Shown here in pieces: positions 27,027 to 36,846 of a stretch of 60,145 nt of DNA (positions are counted from its first letter, which is position 1; each line of letters starts with the position of its first letter). The notes under the pieces were generated by a model. It was not told the DNA's origin and made no database searches. It worked only from the letters and a program-made list of their open reading frames with translations. The DNA comes from a bacterium. Lineage in GTDB: Bacteria; Zhuqueibacterota; Zhuqueibacteria; Zhuqueibacterales; Zhuqueibacteraceae. The position numbers were made by a program, and so were the translations under genes. The stretch lies in the NCBI GenBank assembly GCA_023150945.1, contig JAKLJX010000032.1:1-60145 (forward strand). The letters run 5' to 3'.

Positions 27027-29681
27027 ATGAAGAGAGAGGTGAAGCCTTTCGCCCTGCCATCGGCGTTGCGCACGCTCGTTGCAGTCCTGCTGACTACCAG
27101 TGCGCTGCACGCGCAGGAAGTTCCCGCCAGCACGGCGCCGGCCACTGATTCAGTTTTCGCCAAAACCCAGCCGGCGCAACCCGCCTCCGCCAAATCGGAA
27201 GTCGACGCTCCCATCGACTACACGGCCGCTGAAATCGAAATTCTCGTGCCGGCGCGCATCATCGTGCTCACCGGCAAGGCGGTAGTCAAATACAAAACCG
27301 CGACGTTGACCGCCGGCCGCATCATAGTTGACATGGACAGCCGCACGTTGCGCGCCGAGCCGCTGCCGGATTCGCTGCGGCTTGCGCCTGCTGCTGCGCC
27401 AGGCGCGGCGAACGGCAAAACCGCCACCGCGGCCGATCTGCCCACCTTCACCGACGGCAGCGACAAGCTGGTGGGCGACAGAATGGAATTCAACTTTGCC
27501 ACGGAAAAAGGCCGGGTGCTGCGCGGCCGCACCGAGTTCGACGGCGGCCATTACTTTGGCGAGCGCATCAAACGCGTGGACGACAAGACGCTGAATGTCG
27601 GCAGCGGCACCTACACCACCTGTGCTCTCAACGAGAATCCGCATTTCCACTTTTGGAGCGAGCGGATGAAGATCACCGTGCAGGACAAAGTCGTGGCCAA
27701 GCCCGTGGTATTTTTTCTCGGCAAGATTCCGCTGGCAGTGCTGCCTTTTGCGGTGTTTCCCACCAAAACCGGCCGCCATTCCGGACTGCTGATTCCCAAG
27801 TACGGGCAAAGCACACTCGAAGGCCGTTTCCTGCGTGACCTGGGCTACTATTGGGCGATCAATGACTATCTCGATGCCCGCGGCACAGTCGATTTCTATG
27901 ATCGTTCCGGCTGGCTGCTGCGCGGCGATCTGACTTACGTCAAGCGCTATGCCTATCGCGGCAGCATCGGCGGTTCGTTCACCCGCAAGAATTTTGCCTT
28001 CGCCGACCGGCGTGAACGCTTGTGGGATTTGCGCATCAATCACAGCCAACCGATCGGCGAGAGCGCGTCGTTGACCGCTGCCGGCACCTTTACCAGCGGC
28101 AAGAGTTTCTACAACAACTTCACGCCTGACCGCAACCAGCAATTGACGCGGCGCTTGACTTCGCAGGCAACCTACTCGACGCGTCTGGGCAACAACAGCC
28201 TCTCGATCAATCTCTCCGAGAGCAAAGATTTGCAGGATGGCTCCTATACCCGCACGCTGCCGAACCTCAGCTTCAGCATGCCGCAGCGGCCGCTGTTTGG
28301 CGCGCAGAAGAAAAAGACCCGCGCTCCCAGCCTCAGCCTGGAAGAGATTCCGTGGTATCAAAACATCCAGTTCAGCTACGCCAGCAATGCCAGCTATCAA
28401 ATCAGCCGCGGCCGGGAAATCAATAACGTGGCGCCGCCCAAGCAGACGCTCGGCCGCGCCAGCCACTCGCTCAACTTCTCGCAATTCAGTCCGAAGTACT
28501 TCGGCTGGCTTTCGCTTTCGCAGACGATGGCGATGCGGGAGGATTGGTTCGATCGCACGCGCAGCTTTTTCGTCGCGGACACCGGCGCCACTGTTACCTC
28601 GGCGCCGCAGATAAACTCGCGCGAGGTCAAGGGCTTCTTTGCGCGGCACACTTTCACCTACACCGCCTCCGCCAACACCAAGCTCTACGGCACGTTCTTT
28701 CCAAAGATCGGAGCGATTCAGGCGCTGCGGCACGAAATGGCACCGACCGTGTCGTTTTCCTATCAGCCGGATTTTTCCAGTTCGTTTTGGGGATATTATC
28801 AAGAGCTGACCCTGCCCGACGGCAGCAAAATCAAGCGCGATCGCTTCGGCGGCACCGGCCAGGGCAAGCTCGCGAGCGTGAGTTTCGGCTTGGCCAATCT
28901 GTTTCAGATGAAAGTCGGCAGCGAGGAGAAGCCCAGGAAGATCAACCTCTTCAATCTCGGACTGTCCACCGGCTACAATTTTGCGGCGCAGCGTTTCAAG
29001 CAAAGCCCGCTTTCTTCCAATTTGCAGGCCAGCCCCGGCCGCGGGTTGTCGTTGAGCTTGAACGCGGGACACAGCTTCTATGACGTCGATTCCACCGGCG
29101 TCGAAGTGGAGCGCTTGTTGTGGAAGAAGAACGGTATTTTCAGCGGCAAATACCTGCGTCTCACCAATGTTTCACTGAACGCCAGCATTCAACTGCAGGG
29201 CGAAACCGGCGGCAGCCCCACGCCCGCGGAGATCGAAACGCAGGAACCGTTCGACGAAACCAGCGGCCTGGCCGCCGGCCTGCCGCAGCCCATGAGTCCG
29301 TTTGCCTCGCAGCCTGATGGCGGGGGTGAGGCTTCGGTGCCGTGGAGTGCGAGTTTGAGTCTGAGCTACAGCCTGAACCGCGCCAATCCTCTGCGGCCGA
29401 CGAAATACGCGCAATTGGGCATCCCCAATGCGCGCATGCAGTTGACCAAGAACCTGAGCCTGGACTACTCGGCGCAATTCGATCTGGTGAAGAAGGCCGT
29501 GATCTATCAGAGCTACGGCGTGCATCGCGATCTGCATTGTTGGGAGATGCGGCTGACGTGGATTCCCGGCGGCGCACGGCAGAGTTTCTACATGAGCATC
29601 AGTTTGAAAGCGCCGCTGCAAGACATCAAGATCGAAAAGCGCGGCGGCCGGTCGAGCGTGTTTGGCGGATCGTATTATTGA
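27027..29681 (+). CDS. LptD-like LPS-assembly outer membrane protein
   Basis: An 884-residue protein with a signal peptide ending ALHA (about residue 29), an OstA/LptA-like domain (about 65-225; typical IVLTGKAVVKYKTATLTAGRI), and a long beta-barrel domain starting near FFLGKIPLAVLPFAVFPTKT with the RHSGLLIPKYG block of LptD proteins. The C-terminal barrel ends in Tyr-Tyr. It points to lipopolysaccharide in the outer membrane. The gene stands alone between rarA and parAB; the other lpt genes are not in this window. Confidence 0.85.
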   Translation: MKREVKPFALPSALRTLVAVLLTTSALHAQEVPASTAPATDSVFAKTQPAQPASAKSEVDAPIDYTAAEIEILVPARIIVLTGKAVVKYKTATLTAGRIIVDMDSRTLRAEPLPDSLRLAPAAAPGAANGKTATAADLPTFTDGSDKLVGDRMEFNFATEKGRVLRGRTEFDGGHYFGERIKRVDDKTLNVGSGTYTTCALNENPHFHFWSERMKITVQDKVVAKPVVFFLGKIPLAVLPFAVFPTKTGRHSGLLIPKYGQSTLEGRFLRDLGYYWAINDYLDARGTVDFYDRSGWLLRGDLTYVKRYAYRGSIGGSFTRKNFAFADRRERLWDLRINHSQPIGESASLTAAGTFTSGKSFYNNFTPDRNQQLTRRLTSQATYSTRLGNNSLSINLSESKDLQDGSYTRTLPNLSFSMPQRPLFGAQKKKTRAPSLSLEEIPWYQNIQFSYASNASYQISRGREINNVAPPKQTLGRASHSLNFSQFSPKYFGWLSLSQTMAMREDWFDRTRSFFVADTGATVTSAPQINSREVKGFFARHTFTYTASANTKLYGTFFPKIGAIQALRHEMAPTVSFSYQPDFSSSFWGYYQELTLPDGSKIKRDRFGGTGQGKLASVSFGLANLFQMKVGSEEKPRKINLFNLGLSTGYNFAAQRFKQSPLSSNLQASPGRGLSLSLNAGHSFYDVDSTGVEVERLLWKKNGIFSGKYLRLTNVSLNASIQLQGETGGSPTPAEIETQEPFDETSGLAAGLPQPMSPFASQPDGGGEASVPWSASLSLSYSLNRANPLRPTKYAQLGIPNARMQLTKNLSLDYSAQFDLVKKAVIYQSYGVHRDLHCWEMRLTWIPGGARQSFYMSISLKAPLQDIKIEKRGGRSSVFGGSYY

Positions 29682-29888
29682 TCGCGCGCGCCTGAAGTGC
29701 TGCGGACCGGTCTGACATTATGGGCGCGAGCCGACTGCGGCAGGAGCTGCCGGAAGCACAATATCTAGTCTGTGAATAGCCGTTCAGTAGCTCAAATAGA
29801 CGAAATGCGGCTTGATTGCAAAATTCGGCTTGCATTTCACCCCGCACTCGCCTACCTTTGCCGGTCTTATGTGAGGAGATGAACAGCA

Positions 29889-30701
29889 ATGGCGAGGACA
29901 ATTTCGATTTCCAACCAAAAAGGCGGCGTGGGCAAGACCACGACGGCAGTCAACCTGTCGGCCTGCATCGCCGTGGCGGAAAACCCGGTGCTGGTGGTGG
30001 ATATTGATCCACAGGCCAATACCACCAGCGGCTTGGGCGTCGATCCGCGCAAGGTGAGAAACAGCATCTACGAAGTCCTCATCAACGATCTCGACGTCAA
30101 TCAGGCGATCATCAAGACGGATCTCGAGTATTTGGATTTGCTGCCCTCCCACGTGCGGCTGGTGGGCGCGGAAGTCGAGTTGGTAAGCGCGATGACGCGC
30201 GAACAGATTCTCAAGCGTGCCCTCTCCCGGCTGGAAAAATCCTACCGCTACATCTTCATCGACTGCCCGCCCTCGCTGGGATTGCTGACGCTGAATGCGC
30301 TCACCGCGGCGGATTCGGTTTTGATTCCAATTCAATGTGAATACTACGCGCTCGAGGGCCTGAGCCAGTTGTTGAACACCATCCGGCTGGTGCAGAAGCA
30401 TCTCAACTCGCGCCTGGAAATCGAGGGCGTGCTGCTGACGATGTATGACGGCCGGTTGAATCTCAGCCGGCAAGTGGCGGACGACGTGCGCAAATACTTC
30501 GGCGACAAGGTTTACAACACCGCGATTCTGCGCAACGTGCGCTTGAGTGAGGCGCCGAGTTACGGCAAGCCCATCATTTTGTATGATGCGGTGTGCAGCG
30601 GCGCGGAAAATTACATGAGTCTGGCATCCGAGATCTTGAAGAATGGCTACCAACCGGTTGGGAAGAGGGCTGCAAGCGCTCATTCCCGAACTCAGCAATA
30701 G
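29889..30701 (+). CDS. parA: Chromosome-partitioning ATPase ParA/Soj
   Basis: A 270-residue deviant-Walker ATPase: [15 protein letters not shown] (about residues 8-22), [13 protein letters not shown] (about 42-54), [15 protein letters not shown] and a final [13 protein letters not shown] block, all typical of chromosomal Soj/ParA. A GAGGAG site precedes ATG 29889. It moves ParB-bound origins and helps control replication initiation. Its last 59 bases overlap the start of parB, an unusually long overlap. No parS site (TGTTTCACGTGAAACA) was noticed in the window. Confidence 0.94.
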   Translation: MARTISISNQKGGVGKTTTAVNLSACIAVAENPVLVVDIDPQANTTSGLGVDPRKVRNSIYEVLINDLDVNQAIIKTDLEYLDLLPSHVRLVGAEVELVSAMTREQILKRALSRLEKSYRYIFIDCPPSLGLLTLNALTAADSVLIPIQCEYYALEGLSQLLNTIRLVQKHLNSRLEIEGVLLTMYDGRLNLSRQVADDVRKYFGDKVYNTAILRNVRLSEAPSYGKPIILYDAVCSGAENYMSLASEILKNGYQPVGKRAASAHSRTQQ

Positions 30702-31503
30702 CGACAGCGGCAAGTCCGAATCGGTTCGGGAGATCGAAATTGCCAGGATCACGGCCAACCCCTTCCAGCCCCGCGTCGAGTTCGATCCTGCCCGCCTGGA
30801 AGAGCTCAAACAATCCATCCTGCAAAACGGTTTGATCACGCCCGTCACCGTGCGGCCGCACGGCGCGAATTTCCAGCTCATCGCCGGCGAGCGCCGTTTG
30901 CGCGCCGTGCAGGAGCTCGGCTACACGCGCGTGCCGGCTTTTGTACTCGACATCAAAGACGACCGGCAGATGCTGGAGCTTGCCATCGTCGAGAACGTGC
31001 AGCGCGAGGATCTCAATCCCATCGAAGAGGCGCGCGGCTATCAGCGCTTGATCGAGGAGTGTGACCTGACCCAGGAGATCGTGGCGCAAAAGGTGGGCAA
31101 GGATCGCGTCACCATTGCCAACGCGCTGCGCCTGCTGAAGCTGGCTGAGCCGATTCAGGAGAGTCTGAAGAAAGGTGAGCTTTCCGCCGGCCATGCGCGC
31201 GCCATCTTGACCGCGCCCGACAAGCAAAAGCAACTCGCGCTCTGGAAGAAAACCGTCAAGCAGCAGCTCAGCGTGCGGCAGGTCGAGAAACTCGCGCGCA
31301 ACGAAAGCAACGGCACCGCCAAAGCCGCGAAAAAGAAATTGCGCACGGTGGCCGCCGACGTGCAGCAGGCGGAGGATCTGCTGCGCCGCAAACTGGGCAC
31401 GCAAGTGCGCATCGAAAAGAAAGGCAAGGGCGGGGTGATCGAAGTCGAATTCTATACCACCGACGATCTCGAACGAATTCTCGAGCTGCTGCAGAGCGTG
31501 TAA
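30643..31503 (+). CDS. parB: Chromosome-partitioning protein ParB/Spo0J
   Basis: A 286-residue parS-binding CTPase. The start is the expected '[12 protein letters not shown]', the CTP-binding motifs read '[11 protein letters not shown]' (about residue 80) and '[14 protein letters not shown]', and the helix-turn-helix is '[19 protein letters not shown]'. A C-terminal dimerisation region follows a Lys-rich linker. The start ATG 30643 lies inside parA; later starts would remove the conserved N-terminal ParA-contacting segment, so the overlap is real. Confidence 0.94.
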   Translation: MATNRLGRGLQALIPELSNSDSGKSESVREIEIARITANPFQPRVEFDPARLEELKQSILQNGLITPVTVRPHGANFQLIAGERRLRAVQELGYTRVPAFVLDIKDDRQMLELAIVENVQREDLNPIEEARGYQRLIEECDLTQEIVAQKVGKDRVTIANALRLLKLAEPIQESLKKGELSAGHARAILTAPDKQKQLALWKKTVKQQLSVRQVEKLARNESNGTAKAAKKKLRTVAADVQQAEDLLRRKLGTQVRIEKKGKGGVIEVEFYTTDDLERILELLQSV

Positions 31504-31535
31504 CCCGCCGGTTTTCCCGCCGCACCACTTCCTCG

Positions 31536-32804
31536 TCACTTTCCCCGCATTTTCGCTGGCTGCTCTTTCAGCATGGTCCGCACGGAATCGAGGCTGCCGT
31601 CATTCGGCGCCGGCCTGAGGCGCAAGATCTCACAGACCAAGTCATAAACGTGAATGTTCTGGAATGGCGCAGCGCGCAATTTGGTCTTGAAAGCCGGACC
31701 GTGCGCGATAAAGGTCGCGCGCATGGAGGGCAGCAGATTGTCATAGCCGTGGTCGCCCCCTCGAGGTCCCCGGCGACGGCTGTGAGCGCTGATCGTCCAG
31801 CCGTCGTCCGCCAGGCCCATGATCGGCATGATGCGGCGGTGCCGGCGAAAGTGAAAGCGCTCGGGGATTTCCGCTTTGCGATAGACCAGCAAATGCGGAT
31901 GCGCCCCTTTGAGTTTCTGATAGACCGCCTCTTCCTGCCCCGGCCGCGGCAGCAGCGCCAGCACCGGCGTCCAGTCGATGACTTCGACCTGCTGCAGATC
32001 GAGGTAATCATCGAGGTAAATGACGCGCTCGGCACTGGTGGCGGCCATGCCGTGATCGGAGACGACGATGAGGTTGACCCGCTTTAAAATATCGCGCGCC
32101 GCCAGGCCGTGCACCAACTCGCCGATCACGCTGTCGATCGCCGTGATCGCCTGACTCAACTCCGGTGAATCCGGGCCAAACTCGTGGCCCAAATCGTCGA
32201 TGATGCTGAAATACAGCGTGATCAGGGTCGGCCGCTGCGGTTTGGGCAGGTCAAGCCAGGCCAGCACCTGCGCGACGCGCGCGGAGTTGGGCGTGTCATG
32301 TTCGTAGCGTTTCCAATAGGCCGGGCGCACGCCGAGTATTTCCGTTTCTGATCCCACCCAAAAATAAGTGGCGCTGATCCTTCCCTGTTGCTGTGCCGTC
32401 ACCCACAACGGCTCGCCGCCCCACCAGCGGCTGTCTTCCACCGCGGCGCGATCACCGATGCGAAAACGCGCGTTGAGCTCGGGATCGTACATGGTGTTGG
32501 ACACAATGCCGTGATGCTCGGGATAGAGTCCGGTAACGATCGTGTAGTGATTCGGAAACGTTTTGCTGGGAAAGGCGGGAATCATTCCTTGGGCGCGCAC
32601 GCCGTTTTGTGCCAGGCGCTGCAAGTTGGGTGCGGCGGCTTTGTCCAAATAGTCATGGCGAAATCCGTCAATCGAGATCAGGACAACAGTGGGGTCAAGG
32701 TCTTTGATGCGGCTTGCGTGCGGCGTGGTTTCCCGCACAGCAGCCGGACCGGTGCAGCCGATGAGGAACAAAACGGCGAACACCGCAAGAGTTCTCTGTT
32801 GCAT
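31536..32804 (-). CDS. Lipoprotein phosphodiesterase/nucleotide pyrophosphatase (NPP family)
   Basis: A 422-residue alkaline-phosphatase-superfamily enzyme anchored to the envelope: the signal MQQRTLAVFAVLFLIGC carries a lipobox. Catalytic features of NPP enzymes are seen: ISIDGFRHDYL (metal Asp), FPSKTFPNHYTIVTGLYPEHHGI (nucleophile Thr), the IDDLGHEFGP block and VVSDHGMA. It would hydrolyse nucleotides or phosphodiesters in the periplasm. The start at 32804 follows GAAGGAA; the frame is open upstream. It lies after an NCS1 permease gene on the same strand, which suggests breakdown of external nucleotides linked to base uptake. Confidence 0.85.
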   Translation of the reverse strand: MQQRTLAVFAVLFLIGCTGPAAVRETTPHASRIKDLDPTVVLISIDGFRHDYLDKAAAPNLQRLAQNGVRAQGMIPAFPSKTFPNHYTIVTGLYPEHHGIVSNTMYDPELNARFRIGDRAAVEDSRWWGGEPLWVTAQQQGRISATYFWVGSETEILGVRPAYWKRYEHDTPNSARVAQVLAWLDLPKPQRPTLITLYFSIIDDLGHEFGPDSPELSQAITAIDSVIGELVHGLAARDILKRVNLIVVSDHGMAATSAERVIYLDDYLDLQQVEVIDWTPVLALLPRPGQEEAVYQKLKGAHPHLLVYRKAEIPERFHFRRHRRIMPIMGLADDGWTISAHSRRRGPRGGDHGYDNLLPSMRATFIAHGPAFKTKLRAAPFQNIHVYDLVCEILRLRPAPNDGSLDSVRTMLKEQPAKMRGK

Positions 32805-32977
32805 AATAGTTCCTTCTCGCATGCATATCGGTTCGCGCTCGCGCCAACTTCGGCGAGCATGCAAGTCATACCGCGTGCTGCTCCGACCGGGCGTGCAGGC
32901 CATGGCCGGCGCAGCAGGCGTCAAATTTGCCTGAATGATGAAGCGTGTGAAAATCCGGACGGTGGCATCGCTCCGTC

Positions 32978-34477
32978 CTACACTTCCCTGCGCATCAACA
33001 CATAATACAAACCCATCGCCAGCAGCAGGCCGACAAACCACGCATAGGTGTAAATCTGATCGAAAAACGCCGGAAAGATGAGCCTGGCCGCGGCGGCATT
33101 GATGAAACCGGGCACGTTGGGCAGAATCGCCAGAACGAGTACCAGCACGGCCTTCCAGTTGATGCCGTGGCGATAGGTGTACTCACCGTGGCGGCGGTAT
33201 AAATCCTCCACGTTCAGGCGGCCGCGGCGAATGAGAAAATAATCGCAGATCATGATGCCGCCAATGGGGCCGAGCAGCGCGCTGTAACCGATCAACCAGA
33301 CGAAAATGTAGTTGCCCAAATCCGACAGCAGCCGCCAGGGCATGATCACCAGGCCGATCACCGCGGTGATCAAGCCGCCGGTTTTGAAGGAAATCAGCGT
33401 GGGCCGGAGATTGGAGAAATCATTCGCCGGCGAAACCACGTTGGCCGCGATGTTGGTGGTCAGCGTCGCAATGGAGAGGGAAACGAGGGAGAGCACGACG
33501 GTGGCGGGTGCATCGAATTTGGCCAGCAACTGCACCGGATCCCAAATCGCTTTGCCGTAAATGATCACCGTCGCGCAGGTGACCGCGATGCCGATGAACG
33601 CGTACAGCCCCATGGTGGCCGGCAAACCGATGACCTGCCCCAGCATCTGATCGCGCTGGCTGCGGGCGAAGCGCGTGAAGTCGGGAATGTTGAGGGAGAG
33701 CGTGGCCCAGAAGCCGATCATGCCGGTCAACGCGGGAAAAAAGATCTTCCAGAACGAAACCTGCGTGGTGCCTGCCGAGGCCTTGACCCTGGCCACGGTT
33801 TCGGCGGAGAGAATGTTGGCCAGGCCGCCGGCGTTGGAGACCGCCCAATACAACAAGCCCAAGCCAATTGCGAGCAGGAACGGCGCCGACAGCGTCTCCA
33901 GCCAGCGAATGGATTCCGTGCCCGCAAGAATGATGGCGACATTGATGGCCCAAAAGAGGAGGAAGCAGCCGAGCTGCGGCAGCGAGATGCCGAGCCAGGG
34001 AATGATGCTGTCATCGATGCCCGGCCGCAAGCCGAACAGCACGCCCAACAGCGCATAGATCGCGCTGCCGCCGATCCAGGTTTGGATGCCGAACCAGCCG
34101 CAGGCCACCACCGCGCGCATGAGCGCCGCAATGTTCGATCCGATGGTGCCGAAGGAAGCGCGCAGCAGCACCGGAAACGGAATGCCGTATTTGGTGCCGG
34201 CATGGGCGTTGAGCACCATGGGAATGAGCACGATGACGTTGCCGAGAATGATCGTGAACAGCGCCTGGCTCCAGCTCATGCCGCTGTCGATCAATCCGGC
34301 GGCCAGCATGTAGGTGGGGATGCACACCGCCATGCCGATCCACAAGGCCGCGATATTCCACAACGACCAGGTGCGCTGGCTCAGCGTGGTCGGCGCCAGA
34401 TCTTCGTTGTAGAGATCGGAGCCGGCCATGTCCGCGCGAGTTGCCGTGATTTGCGCAAGATCGAGATCACTTGGCAC
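32978..34477 (-). CDS. NCS1-family nucleobase/cation symporter
   Basis: A 499-residue inner-membrane transporter with about twelve helices. The family opening is clear: DLYNEDLAPTTLSQRTWSLW, then NIAALWIGMAVCIPTYMLA (first helix), and GWFGIQTWIGGSAIY later. NCS1 members import hydantoins, allantoin, cytosine, uracil or purines with Na+ or H+. GTG 34477 is preceded by GGGAGGT at five bases and is chosen over GTG 34513, twelve codons upstream. The substrate cannot be told from sequence. A phosphodiesterase gene follows 173 bases downstream, same strand. Confidence 0.88.
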   Translation of the reverse strand: MPSDLDLAQITATRADMAGSDLYNEDLAPTTLSQRTWSLWNIAALWIGMAVCIPTYMLAAGLIDSGMSWSQALFTIILGNVIVLIPMVLNAHAGTKYGIPFPVLLRASFGTIGSNIAALMRAVVACGWFGIQTWIGGSAIYALLGVLFGLRPGIDDSIIPWLGISLPQLGCFLLFWAINVAIILAGTESIRWLETLSAPFLLAIGLGLLYWAVSNAGGLANILSAETVARVKASAGTTQVSFWKIFFPALTGMIGFWATLSLNIPDFTRFARSQRDQMLGQVIGLPATMGLYAFIGIAVTCATVIIYGKAIWDPVQLLAKFDAPATVVLSLVSLSIATLTTNIAANVVSPANDFSNLRPTLISFKTGGLITAVIGLVIMPWRLLSDLGNYIFVWLIGYSALLGPIGGIMICDYFLIRRGRLNVEDLYRRHGEYTYRHGINWKAVLVLVLAILPNVPGFINAAAARLIFPAFFDQIYTYAWFVGLLLAMGLYYVLMRREV

Positions 34478-34609
34478 GTAACCTCCCGGGGAAGACTTCA
34501 GCAACGGTGGCACGGCAACGCCGGTGCCGTGAGCGGAAAGAATGGGTGGGAATTAAAACAAAATCGCCCAACTTGTCAAAGGAAAATTACCGGTGGGAAA
34601 GGCGGCAGG

Positions 34610-35206
34610 CTACGCGCGCGGAGCATGATTGCGCCAGTTTTCCGACAGCATGCCGCCAGGCTGCTCGTCGCCGTCTTCCTGCTTTAGGCCGAAGCACGGC
34701 TTCAATTCAGTGGGGACAATCTCTGCGAGTGTGATTCTCTGGCCGGCATAAACGTTGTAGGCCTCGACAAGCTCCTCGAGTTTCGCCCGACGCCGGTCAC
34801 GCTGCTCGTCGGCTAGGCCAGAAACTCCGGCCACAGCATTGCGGCGTGCCTCCAAAATCGTGTCGCCGATTTGCTCGAAGTAGTACCGTTCCATGGATCG
34901 GGAGATTAGGTCACCGACTGAGGCGGCGACTTCTTCATCTGCCACTTGCTGGGAGCTCTCTCTCGAATGAAACTTGTCCAGCGCCAGGGCCAACTGCTCA
35001 TCGATACCGAGATAGATGAAGAGCGCGGGTTGACGTTCATAGTAGTCCGTTTTCTGTGCGAAGCTGGCCAACAAATGCTGTTCGACGAGAAACCGCTCCT
35101 GGAACGTCATCTTGCGATGCGTCACATAGCGGAGCGCATTGGCAGCGCGATGGTACTCGATGCGCGCCATCAAGTCTGCAAACGAAAAGTAGAATAATTC
35201 TTTCAT
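34610..35206 (-). CDS. Hypothetical protein
   Basis: A 198-residue soluble protein that I do not recognise. It is largely helical and charged, with a FYFSFADLMARIEYHRAAN N-terminal segment, a region rich in Arg around 'ARRNAVAGVSGLADEQRDRR' and an acidic C terminus. No signal peptide or membrane helix is seen. The frame is open 22 codons upstream of ATG 35206, but that extension has low-complexity character. It lies alone between the NCS1 gene and the histidine kinase gene, same strand. Confidence 0.55.
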   Translation of the reverse strand: MKELFYFSFADLMARIEYHRAANALRYVTHRKMTFQERFLVEQHLLASFAQKTDYYERQPALFIYLGIDEQLALALDKFHSRESSQQVADEEVAASVGDLISRSMERYYFEQIGDTILEARRNAVAGVSGLADEQRDRRRAKLEELVEAYNVYAGQRITLAEIVPTELKPCFGLKQEDGDEQPGGMLSENWRNHAPRA

Positions 35207-35445
35207 CAGTGTCTCAGCCTTAGACTCTTCACTTCCATCGAGAATGCGGGCGCTTGCGCGCTGGCGGCCCACTATTCAGACCTAGCTATCGCAAATTTGG
35301 TTCCACGCCCTTTCCTCGGGCTGCCTGCTCGTCTGCAATACATGATAATCAGTTAGTTAGCCTCATCTTTGTGCCGGCAGGTCGCCACGGCCAACGGTAA
35401 ATTTTCCCTGGTGTGAGATTCTGGTTGCCATTTTTGACACAGGTG

Positions 35446-36846
35446 CTAATTGGGCGTGATCGGCAACATCACGCGCACCGTAGTGCCTTCGCCAGGCGCA
35501 CTCGTCACCGCGATCGTGCCGCCATGCGCCGCCACGATCCACTGGCAGATGGCCAGGCCGAGGCCGCTGCCGCCGGTGTCGCTGGCGCGCGCCTTGTCGA
35601 CGCGATAGAAACGGTCGAAGATACGGGGCAACTCTTCCGCCGGGATGCCGCTGCCAGTGTCACACACCATCAGTTCGAGGTGGGCATTGACTTTGCGCAG
35701 GTGCAGCGTGATTTCTCCCTGAGTGGTGTATTTGAGCGCGTTGTCGCAGAGATTCAGAAGCAGACGGCGGATCAGTGACTCGTCGCCGAAGAACGCCACG
35801 GCCTCCTCGCTGTGAAGCTGCACCGTGAGCGGCCGGCCTTCCGCGAGAATCTGCAAATCTTCGAATACTTCTTTCACCGCGAGATCCAACCGAAAAGCGG
35901 TCTTGTGAATGGGATAATCGCCGGAATCCGAGCGCGCCAGCAGCATCAGGTTGTCGACGATCTGGCCGAGGGCGATGACGCGATCGAGAATGCGTTGCAG
36001 CCAGGCGCGGGTTTCGTCCGCCGTGCTCTCGTCTTGATAAGCCAATTCGACGTCGCCGCGCAAAACCGTGAGCGGCGTGCGCAACTCATGGGCGGCATCC
36101 TGGGTGAACTGCTGCAGCCGTTTCACGCCTTCTTCCAAACGGCTGATCATGCGGTTGAGCGTGGCGACCAGCGCGCCGAATTCATCCTTGCCGGCATAGG
36201 CGGGCAGGCGTTCGCGGAGATTGGCGAGCGAGAGTGACTCCGCCGCGCGCGCCGCCGCGGCCACCGGCCGCAGCGCCAGTTTTGACATGAGCCAGCCGCC
36301 GGTGAGCGCCAGCAGCATCGCCAGAGGCAAAATCCAAATGAGCAGGGCGCCGGCCTCTTCCGCCACTTCGAACAAGGTTTCGTTCATCACACCCACTGCC
36401 GCCACGCCCCACTCGCGCCGGAACACACGCACGCGAAAGTGATCATCGGCGACCACGAGCGTGTAGATGCCGGCACGTCGCTCCAGCAGATCGGGCGGCA
36501 CCAGTTGCTCGATGCTGTGCATGCCGCCGCTGCCCAAGGCGCGGCCGTGGTGGCGCTGCACCGCCACCAGCGCGAATTGCGGCTTCAGGCCGTAGCGCTC
36601 TTCCAGGTTCTCGTTCAGATCCGCCGCCAGTGAGTCCAATTCTTCGCCCTGTGCCGTGGCCAGGTCGAGGAATTCGCTGTCGATCAAGTTCGTGAGCCAT
36701 TGTTCCTCGCTGCGCAAGGCCTCGCGCGTTTCGCTGTCGAGCTGGGTGTACAGCTTGAGCGCAATGACGGCGACGACGAGGAGCAACACTGCGGAGAGCG
36801 CGAGCGTGAACCAAATCGTGAGGCGGCCGCGGATGGTCAAGTTCAT
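35446..36846 (-). CDS. Sensor histidine kinase, CusS-like heavy-metal/envelope type
   Basis: A 466-residue inner-membrane kinase. First helix at about residues 12-32, then a periplasmic sensor region to about 165, a second helix (about 170-190), a HAMP linker, the phosphoacceptor H-box QDAAHELRTPLTVLRG (about residue 250) and an ATPase domain with N-box LCDNALKY, G1 DTGSGI and G2 GGSGLGLAI. The overall layout and the HAMP-H-box spacing are those of Cus/heavy-metal sensors. The start overlaps the response regulator stop (ATGA), so they are co-translated. The ligand is unknown. Confidence 0.9.
   Translation of the reverse strand: MNLTIRGRLTIWFTLALSAVLLLVVAVIALKLYTQLDSETREALRSEEQWLTNLIDSEFLDLATAQGEELDSLAADLNENLEERYGLKPQFALVAVQRHHGRALGSGGMHSIEQLVPPDLLERRAGIYTLVVADDHFRVRVFRREWGVAAVGVMNETLFEVAEEAGALLIWILPLAMLLALTGGWLMSKLALRPVAAAARAAESLSLANLRERLPAYAGKDEFGALVATLNRMISRLEEGVKRLQQFTQDAAHELRTPLTVLRGDVELAYQDESTADETRAWLQRILDRVIALGQIVDNLMLLARSDSGDYPIHKTAFRLDLAVKEVFEDLQILAEGRPLTVQLHSEEAVAFFGDESLIRRLLLNLCDNALKYTTQGEITLHLRKVNAHLELMVCDTGSGIPAEELPRIFDRFYRVDKARASDTGGSGLGLAICQWIVAAHGGTIAVTSAPGEGTTVRVMLPITPN

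Noticed and set aside
27150-29072. 640-codon minus-strand frame opposite the LptD-like gene
   Set aside because: Same reasoning; the plus strand has a signal peptide and LptD blocks.
29682-31535. parS sites or a replication origin near parAB
   Set aside because: No TGTTTCACGTGAAACA-like site and no DnaA-box cluster was noticed.
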